DNA of 64,000 bases from Cenococcum geophilum 1.58 (taxonomy: Eukaryota > Ascomycota > Dothideomycetes > Gloniales > Gloniaceae), in assembly GCA_001692895.1 (NCBI GenBank), contig KV748179.1, forward strand, positions 3,609,222 through 3,673,221, written 5' to 3'. This document shows, one piece after another, positions 56,100 through 64,000 of the stretch. The notes beneath the pieces were generated by a model. It saw nothing but the letters and a program-made list of their open reading frames with translations, was not told the origin of the DNA and searched no databases. The position numbers were made by a program, and so were the translations under genes. Each line of letters opens with the position of its first letter. Position 1 is the stretch's first letter.

Positions 56100-58840
56100 A
56101 GTTTAAGGTTCTTTCCAATTTATAAACTTACTAAAGAAGAGGGTAGAGCGTTAAAAGAGTTTATCTAGGAAAACTTATAAAAGGGATATATTAGACTATC
56201 GCAGTTATTAGCGGGTTATCCAGTACTGTTTATACTAAAGAAGAATAGCAAACTAAGGCTGTGTATTAACTATAGATAGTTAAATAGCATTACTAAAAAG
56301 AATAGGTATTCTTTACCCTTAATTAGCGAAATCTAAGATAGGATAGGCAACGTATAAATCTTTACAAAGATAGATCTAAGATAGGCGTACCATTAAATTA
56401 GGATTAAGGAAGGCGATAAATAAAAGGCAGCCTTTAGGTTAAAGGAAGGACTATATAAACTATTAGTTATATAATTTAGGCTTATAAACGTACTAGCGAC
56501 GTTCTAGAAGCGTATTAATAATATATTAGGAGAACACTTAGATAAATTTGTTATGGTATATCTTAATAATATTATTATCTACTTAATAACTAAGGGAGAG
56601 TACGGAGAACATATTAAATGGGTTTTAAAGAGACTATAAAAAGAATAGATGCTAGTAGCAATTAAGAAATACGAGTTCTTTACTAGGAAGACCAATTTCG
56701 TTAGATTTATTATTAAACTAGGCTATAGTAAATTGGCAAAAACTAGAGAACGTTATATAGTTAAGATTATTTTTAGGGTTTTGCAATTACTGCAGAAGGT
56801 TTATAGCGTAATGGTTAAAGGATATTAAACTATTTACGCAACTAACAAAGAAAGAAGAACTATGGGTATAGGGAGAAGAGTAAAAAGAGTTATTTAAAAA
56901 AGTTAAGGAATTATTTACCTAGGAGCTAGTTCTTAAAATCTATTAACTAGGACTAGAGATGGTTGTAAAAATAAATACATTAGACTATATACTAAGGGCG
57001 TGCTTTATGCAAAAATATTAGGATAAATAGCACCTAGTAATATACTATAGTTAGAAGATAATACTACTAAAGTTAAACTATAACATCTATAATAAGGAGT
57101 TGTTAGGTATAGTTATAGCACTAAAGAAATAAAAAGCGTTTTTATAAGGTATAGAAAAACTATTTATAGTTAAAACGGATTATAAAAACCTAATAGGATT
57201 TCTAATAATAAAGGAACTTAACTAAAGGTAGGTTAAATAGGCAGAGATGCTTACAGAATACTATTTTAAGATTTAGTATACTAAAGGTACAGACAATATA
57301 TAAGCAGACGCTCTAAGTTAAAAGGCTAAACTATAGAACAATAAAAAGCTATTAGGGGCTTTACTGTAAAAAGACATAGATGGACTAATTAGGTATAATT
57401 ATCTAAAAATTATAGTAACTTAAGAAGAACTAAACAAAGTTTATAAATTACTAGAAAGCTTTTAGGTACAAAGAATTCTAGAGGTATAACTAGAGGATCC
57501 GCAGATAAATATATACAAGAATTAAGAAATAAAGTATATCCTAAGAAGTATAGCAGAACACTTTATAGAAGATTTCTATAAGGGACTAACTTAAGGACAT
57601 AATAGAGCCACGGGCTTAGTGTTAAGACTCTAAAAAGAGTATATTATTAACAAAACCTAGGGCTTAGCGCGAAAAGTCACTAAAGAATATTTAGATTGCT
57701 AGAGAAATAAACTAATAAGGTATAAGCTATATAGAGGGTTATAACCTATTAAGATACCAGAGAGACTATGGGAGGTTATATTATAGGACTTTATTATTAA
57801 GTTACTAGAGTTAAGAGACCCTATTACCGGATAAGATTATAACGCGATTTTAGTAATAGTAGATAAGCTTATAAAGTAGGGATACTTTATAGCATGCACA
57901 GAAGAAATATTAGTANAAGATGTTGCTAAAATCTATATTAAAGAAGTGTTTATAAGACACGGAGCACTAACTAAAATTATATTAGATAGAGATCTAAGAT
58001 TTATAATAGTATTTTAGGAGGTATTCTTAGCAGAATAAGAAGTTAGAGCAGTAACTTTTACTATATATTATCTATAGACAGATAGTTAAATAGAAAGACT
58101 AAATTAGATACTAGAGTAGTATCTAAAACACTATATTAATTATGTATAAAACAATTAGGTATTACTGTTACTAGTTATATAGTTTATATATAATATAACA
58201 CTACAAGAAGGAATAGGCACATTACTATTTAAGGCGAATTATGGATATAAGCTAAGGATATTACTATTACCACAATAAGTAAAGAAAACGAGTAGTATAG
58301 CTAAAGAAAGAATAAAGATATTAATGAATCTTTATACAGACCTTATAGAATTAGTAAAAAAGGTATAAGAAAGAATAAAGAAGTACTATAATATTAAGAG
58401 ATCTAAGGGACTAGATCTTAAGAAGGGAGATAAAATGTAGCTACTATATAAAATTTTTAAGAGTTAATAACTAAGTAAGAAGTTAGACTACGTTAGACTA
58501 GGACCTTTTAAAATTAAGTAAAGGATTTTACTAGTTACGTTTAAGTTAAACCTATTAGCTAAAATAAAGATTTACTCTATATAGCACATCGCGATACGAG
58601 AGCCAGTATATAGGAATATTAAGCTACCGGTTTATAAAGCAGACACGTATAGAGGATAAGAAGAAGACAAATGGCAAGTTTTAAAGGTTATTAGCTATAA
58701 GGATATTGACGACGAAATATAGTATAAGGTTAAGCGGATAGGCTATAATAAAACTACCTAGGAGCTACTAGAGAACCTAGAAAATACTATAGGAAAGGTA
58801 TAGGAGTATTAGAAGAAATTAGGTTAGGTAGTATTAATAA
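56100..58840 (+). pseudogene. Gypsy-D1 RT, RNase H, integrase, chromodomain relic
   Basis: RT: LFILKKNSKLRLCINYRQLN (about 56228-56288), RLKEGLYKLLV (about 56436-56470), and the catalytic box VYLNNIIIYL at 56554-56583 (DD to NN). A 32-bp stretch present in D2 (from 61574) is missing at about 56723, between gct-containing microhomologies, which shifts the frame at the start of the thumb. RNase H: IYNKELLGIVIAL (about 57088-57126). Integrase core from about 57760 to 58110, with a kept LDRDLRF box (about 57984-58004). Chromodomain at about 58665-58830: DDEIQYKVKRIGYNKTT, then stop, then ELLENLENTIGK. Confidence 0.85.
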
Positions 58841-59546
58841 AAAAGGATTATAAAAAAATAAGTCACCTAAGGGGGACTTAAGAAGAGTAGTTGCCGAGCT
58901 ACTTAGATCTATTTCCTTCTTAGCTAAAAGAGGATCCGTTCTTTTATTACTAAGTTCCTATAGACCCTATTTTATAAGTTTCTACTCCTTAAAACGGACC
59001 TTCTTATAAACCTTCTTAAGACAGAGCAATTAAGCAGACGCCGCGATACGGGCTTTAAGGGCTTTCTATTCTATATTACGAGAACGTTTTAATTTAGTAA
59101 GGGCTTAAGACAGTTTACTATCTAGCTATATAGTAGTAGATTAAACATAAGACCCTAAGATAAGTTAATTAAGGAACTAGACGACTATTAAGAGTAATAG
59201 GTCGCGTATATTTAGCATTAGAGATAAAGCGAACGTTATAGGATGAACAAATATTTGCTTTAGTGCACTCTAAGCAAAAGAACAGTTATCGCGAAGATAG
59301 GTTCGCCAGCGTAATACAAACTAACCCCTCTTTTAAATAGCGAGAATATAGAAATAGTATAATCTTACTAAGAGATAATATCGCAGCAATAGTATAAGCA
59401 CGACGTTACGCCTATAAGGAAGAAGGAGCTTTAGGTATAATAAGTAATAATATTAACTAAATTAATTAGACGGATATTACACCTCTAGTAAATAATTTAG
59501 AGATATTAGGAATCTTTAAGGACAAAGATAGAGAGGAGGGAGATAG

Positions 59547-59969
59547 TGTTACGGACGCTTTAAGTATAATGTTATAACTACTAGGAGAAGAGTTAGAAGA
59601 AGCTAGTTAGTTAATATAAGCACGGTCTAGGATAGATCCGATAGAGCTATATAATAAGAAATAGTAACTAAGGTTATATAACGTTGTACGCAGTATACGG
59701 AGTATACGAAGGGAACGTACGTATAATACGTATAACACGTATATTACGTATAAGGAGGATTTTATAGGAGTACGGTTGTGTATTTAAGGACCCTTAGTCC
59801 CTACCTANATAGTTNCTTCCTTATAGTAATTCTTAGAATATAATTAGAGTTAATCTATTAGGCAACCACTCCACTAGTTATTATTACGTTGTTGACTTTA
59901 ATTTACATTACCTACACACCTAGCCTAATAACGAGCCCATCGTAGTACCTGCTACAAAGTTCCGTTACA
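59547..59969 (+). repeat. Gypsy-D1 3' LTR
   Basis: 423 bp, equal in length to the 5' LTR and less mutated (for example cacacctagcc and ccgttaca are kept). Two n calls lie at 59808 and 59815. Confidence 0.93.
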
Positions 59970-60449
59970 CTAAGACACTAAGTATATTATATATTAGTAT
60001 AGATTATATATATAGATAATACGTATAATATATATAGAGCACCTAAAGACAAGAACTAGAAGTACCTAATAAGGGTATATTAGGCACCAGATAAGGCGAA
60101 ATATAGAAATGCTAAGTATATATATAATTAGCACCTAGTAGAAGTATAAAGCTAAAGGGACTTAATACTTTAGCTAGGAAGATTCCTTATAGAAGAATGC
60201 CTAGACGGATAATAGTAATAGGAATACCTAGAGAATATATATCTATAGTATATTAAAGATAAAAAGCGAACTAAGTATTAGCTAAAAAAGGACTAAGTAT
60301 AAATAGGATTAAGTAGCTAATAATTAGGAAAAGTAGAGGCCTATAAAACTAGAGGGAACTAATAGCAGAGCCTTAGACCCTTAAAGGAATTTAAGGATAA
60401 CACCTAAATTTATAAGTTAAGTAGCAAGATTAACAGTTTAAAGTATTAA

Positions 60450-60760
60450 TAGATAGTGGAGTAATAAGGAACTATATCTCTCTAGTAGCGGTTAAAAGGA
60501 TAGGATTACTATATAGGAAAAAGGAGCACCCTTACCTATTAGTAATAATTTTAGGAGATCTAATAGCCTACAGAGGAGGTATTATTAATCTTAAAATAGA
60601 ACCTATTTAGTTAACCATTAAAGGGAGATAAATTAAGATATCTTTTAATATATTACCATTAGGAAATAATAAGGCAGTATTAAAAATACCTTAGTTACAG
60701 GAATATAATCTAAGGATTAATTAGATTACAGGTTAGGTTAATATTAGGGATACTTAATAA
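60450..60760 (+). pseudogene. Gypsy-D2 protease relic
   Basis: Equivalent to 55590-55900. The active-site region reads LIDSGV, stop, GTISLL: here D-S-G is kept where D1 has D-S-R, so the two copies were mutated independently. The following RRYY / GGIINLK segment is as in D1. Confidence 0.75.
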
Positions 60761-60959
60761 TATAAAATGTAATAGTAAGCTAAGTTAGTATAATACTAAG
60801 TAAGAGCGACCTATAAGGAAACGGAAAAAGGATTAAGCTATATACTAAAGAGATACCACAAGTATGGCAAGAAACTATAGTCACTAAAAAGTAAGGAGCT
60901 ATTAAAGTATATAGTATAGAACTATAAGATAGAATTAGAACTAAGAATAAGTCTAAGGT

Positions 60960-63740
60960 TCTTTTCAATTTATAAGCTTACTAAGGAAGAAGATAGAGCA
61001 TTAACAGAGTTTATCTAGGAAAACTTACGAAAGGGATATATTAGACTATTACAGTTGTTAGTAGGTTATCTAGTACTATTTATACTAAAGAAGAATAATA
61101 AACTAAGGCTATATATCGACTATAGACAGTTAAATAGCATCACTAAAAAAGATAGGTATCTTTTACCCTTAATTAGCGAAATCTAAGATAGGATAGGTAA
61201 TATATAAATCTTTATAAAGATAGATCTAAGATAAGTATACTATTAGATTAGAATTAAGGAAGGCAACAAATAAAAAATAGTCTTTAGGTTAAAGGAAGGA
61301 CTATATAAACTATTAGTTATATAATTTGGGCTTATAAATGTACTAGCAACGTTTTAGAAGTGTATTAATAATATATTAGGAGAACATTTAGTTAAATTTG
61401 TTATTGTATATCTTAATAATATTATTATCTACTTAATAACTAAGGAAGAGTACGGAGAATATATTAAATAGGTCTTAAAGAAACTATAAGAGAAATAGAT
61501 GCTAGTAATAATTAAGAAATATAAGTTCTTTACTAGGAAGACTAATTTTATTAAATTTATTATTAAACTAGGCTAACTTAGTATAGATTTAAAGAAGATT
61601 AAAGCTATAGTAAATTGGTAAGAACTAGAAAATGTTATATAGTTAAGATTATTCCTAGGGTTTTGCAATTACTGCAGAAGGTTTATAGCGTAATAGTTAA
61701 AGGATATTAAACTATTTACGCGACTAATAAAGAAAGAAGAACTATAGGTATAGGGGGAGGAATAGCAAAAATTATTTAAGAAAGTTAAAGAGTTGTTTAC
61801 CTAGGAGCTAGTTCTTAAAATCTATTAACTAGAACTAGAAATGGTTATAAAAACAGATATATTAGACTTTATACTAAGGGTGTACTTTATATAAAAATAT
61901 TAAGATAGATAGTACCTAGTAGTATACTATAGTTAAAAGATAACACTACTAGAGTTAAACTATAATATCTATAATAAGGAGTTATTAGGTATAGTTATAN
62001 NANTAAAGNAATAGANAGNATTCTTATAAGGNATANANAAACTATTTATAGTTAAGANNGATTATAAGAACCTAATAGGATTCCTAATAATAAAGGAACT
62101 TAACTAAAAATAGGTTAGATAGGCAGAGATGCTTATAAAATATTATTTTAAGATTTAGTATATTAAGGGTATAGATAATATATAAGCAAATACTCTAAGT
62201 TAAAAGGCTTTACTATAAAATAACGAAAAGCCATTAGGGGCTTTACTATAAAAAGATATAGATAAACTAATTAGATATAATTATCTAAAAATTATAGCAA
62301 CTTAAGAAGAATTAGATAGAGTTTATAAGTTACTAGAAAGCTTTTAAGTATAAAGGATCTTTAAAGTATAGCTAGAAGAATAGTTAGAGTATCTAGGAGA
62401 AGAAATACTATATAAGTATAAAGAGGTAAAGTATATCCTAAGAAGCATAGCGGAGCATTTTATAGAAGATTTCTATAAGGGAATAACTTAAGGATATAAT
62501 GGAGCTATAGGCTTAGTATTAAGACTTTAAGAGGAGTATATTATTGATAGAATTTAGGGCTTAACGCGAAAAGTTATAAAGGAATATTTAGATTGCTAAA
62601 GAAATAAACTAATAAGGTATAAGCCGTATAAACGGCTACAACCTATTAAAATACTAAAAAGACTATAGGAAGTTATATTATAGGACTTTATTATAAAGTT
62701 ACTAAAATTAAGAAATCCTATTACCGGATAAGATTATAACGCGATTTTAATAATAGTGGATAAGCTTATAAAGTGGGGATACTTTATAGTATATATAGAA
62801 GAAATATCAGTAGAAGATATTGCTAGAATCTATATTAAAGAAGTATTTATAAAATATAGGGTACTAAGTAAGATTATATAAGATAGAGATCTAAGATTTA
62901 TAGTAGTATTTTAGGAGGTATTCTTAGCGGAATAAGGAGTTAGAGTAGTAACTTTTACTATATATTATCCGCAGACAGACAGTTAAATAGAAAGATTAAA
63001 TTAGACACTAGAATAGTATCTAAGATACTATATTAATTACGCATGAAATAATTAGGTATTATTATTACTAATTATATAGTTTATATATAATATAACACTA
63101 TAAGAGGGAATAGGCATATTACTATTTAAGGCGAATTACAGGTATAAGCTAAGAATATTATTATTATTACTACAATAAGTAAAGAAAACGAGTGGTATAG
63201 CTAAAGAAAGGATAAAAACACTAATAAATCTTTATATAGACCTTATAGAATTAGTAAAAACAGTATAATAGAGAATAAAAAGGTACTATAATGCTAAGAG
63301 ATCTAAGGGACTAGATTTTAAAGAGGGAGATAAAATGTAGCTACTATACAAAAATTTCAAGAGTCGACGACTAAGTAAAAAGTTAGACTATATTAAACTA
63401 GGACCTTTTAAAATTATATAGAGGATTTTACTAGTTAGATTTAAGTTAGATTTACTAGCTAGAATAAGAATCTACCCTATATAGTATATTGCAATGCTAA
63501 AGCTAGTATATAGGAATATTAAGCTATTAATTTATAAAGTAGACACGTATAGAGGATAAGAAGAGGATAAATAGTAAGTTTTAAGAATTATTAGTTATAA
63601 GAACGTTAATAACAAAATATAGTATAAAGTAAAGTAGATAGGCTATAATAAGACTACCTAGGAACTACTAAAGAACCTAAAAAACGCTATAGGAAAGGTA
63701 TAGGAGTATTAAAAGAGATTAGGTTAGGTAATATTAATAA
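60960..63740 (+). pseudogene. Gypsy-D2 RT, RNase H, integrase, chromodomain relic
   Basis: RT with LFILKKNNKLRLYIDYRQLN (about 61078-61137; the Asp of the I-D-Y box is kept, unlike D1) and catalytic box VYLNNIIIYL (61414-61443). The thumb region includes the 32 bp missing from D1 (61574-61605). RNase H with IYNKELLGIVI (about 61968-62000) and several n calls at 62000-62057. Integrase core about 62640-62990, with DRDLRFIVVF kept (about 62883-62912). Chromodomain about 63550-63720 (KTT, stop, ELLKNLKNAIGK). The 3' untranslated region continues to the window end. Confidence 0.83.
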
Positions 63741-64000
63741 AAAAGAATTGCTAAAAAATAAGTTACCTAAAGGGGATTTAAGAGGAGTAGTTACTAAACT
63801 ATTTAGATTTATTTCCTCCTTAAATAAAAGGGGGACCGTTCTTTTATTACTATTCCTATAGACCTTATTTTATAAGCTTTTACTCCTTAAAATAAACCTA
63901 CTTATAACCCTTTTTAAGACGGAGTAACTAAGCGGACGCTATAATATAAGCCTTTAGGGCCTTCTGCTCTATATTATAAGAACGTTTTAACTTAATAAGG

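Larger units (their letters stand above)
51659..59969 (+). mobile_element. Gypsy-D1, complete chromodomain Gypsy
   Basis: Two 423-bp LTRs (51659-52081 and 59547-59969) flank gag, protease, RT, RNase H, integrase and chromodomain relics, in the Ty3/Gypsy chromovirus order. A purine-rich tract (agagaggagggagatag, 59530-59546) precedes the 3' LTR. Removing the LINE fragment and its duplication (54762-55274) leaves about 7.8 kb. No target duplication is found. The right flank is another copy of the same family, so the left and right borders come from different events. Confidence 0.93.
59970..64000 (+). mobile_element. Gypsy-D2, 5'-truncated second copy
   Basis: Directly after the D1 3' LTR the sequence continues as ctaagacactaagtatatt, equivalent to D1 from 54607. 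D2 therefore lacks its 5' LTR, gag and most of the gag-protease region. From there it is collinear with D1 to the window end (about 58,000-59,100 in D1 numbering) and lacks the young LINE insertion: its uninterrupted gctaagtatatatataattag (split here around tatata) confirms that insertion's target site. Its 3' LTR is outside the window. Confidence 0.92.

Noticed and set aside
55894..56118. Minus-strand hydrophobic frame (counterpart at 60780-60968)
   Set aside because: Antisense of the Gypsy-D segment between protease and RT. It is present in both copies because the sequence is homologous.
54607..59969. Simple insertion of Gypsy-D1 into Gypsy-D2
   Set aside because: No target duplication, and the left flank of D1 is not the upstream part of D2.

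Overview
This window looks like a repeat island from a filamentous ascomycete fungus (Pezizomycotina) that carries the signature of repeat-induced point mutation (RIP). It is AT-rich with abundant TA. Nearly every recognisable protein reads through TAA/TAG codons where the family has Gln or Trp, and catalytic Asp residues have become Asn. The differences between paired LTRs that I compared are mostly C-to-T or G-to-A. I see no intact host gene, tRNA, rRNA or CRISPR. The species cannot be named from the sequence.

Layout, left to right. 1-1131: AT-rich DNA with a 27-bp and a 30-bp tandem repeat. 1137-6698: a complete Ty1/copia element (185-bp LTRs, 5-bp target duplication). 6704-14356: RIP-degraded DNA I could not identify, broken by a 5'-truncated LINE at 11442-12307. 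14370-16514: a short non-LTR element that carries only ORF1. 16528-17180: a lysine/alanine-rich coding relic. 17181-47316: a nest of transposons. 47317-50680: unidentified DNA. 50680-51020: a dead fragment of a VPS4-type AAA ATPase gene. 51659-59969: a complete chromodomain Gypsy element (D1), which carries a small, almost unmutated LINE fragment at 54762-55259. 59970-64000: a second, 5'-truncated copy of the same Gypsy (D2), running off the window.

The nest can be resolved to the base. Gypsy-A (17181-47316) is split in its reverse transcriptase by Gypsy-B (19475-44880, target duplication actgg). Gypsy-B in turn holds four insertions: a LINE in its 5' LTR (19637-22290), minus-strand Gypsy-C in its gag (22946-31846, duplication ctcct), an ORF1-only element just after its protease (33469-35529), and a tyrosine-recombinase retrotransposon in its chromodomain (39421-44247). 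Gypsy-C holds another ORF1-only element (26495-28564), which itself contains an assembly gap and a LINE piece.

The most interesting item is the tyrosine-recombinase retrotransposon. It has a gag-like zinc motif, DIRS-type reverse transcriptase, RNase H and tyrosine recombinase, in the split-direct-repeat layout A1-ORFs-B1-A2-B2 known from Ngaro/PAT-type elements. Removing it exactly restores the host chromodomain reading frame without a target duplication. Second is the family of ORF1-only non-LTR elements, three copies sharing the same 3' end and each with its own 12-13 bp target duplication.

All alignments were made by eye, so domain limits are approximate. LTR ends and target duplications are read base by base.
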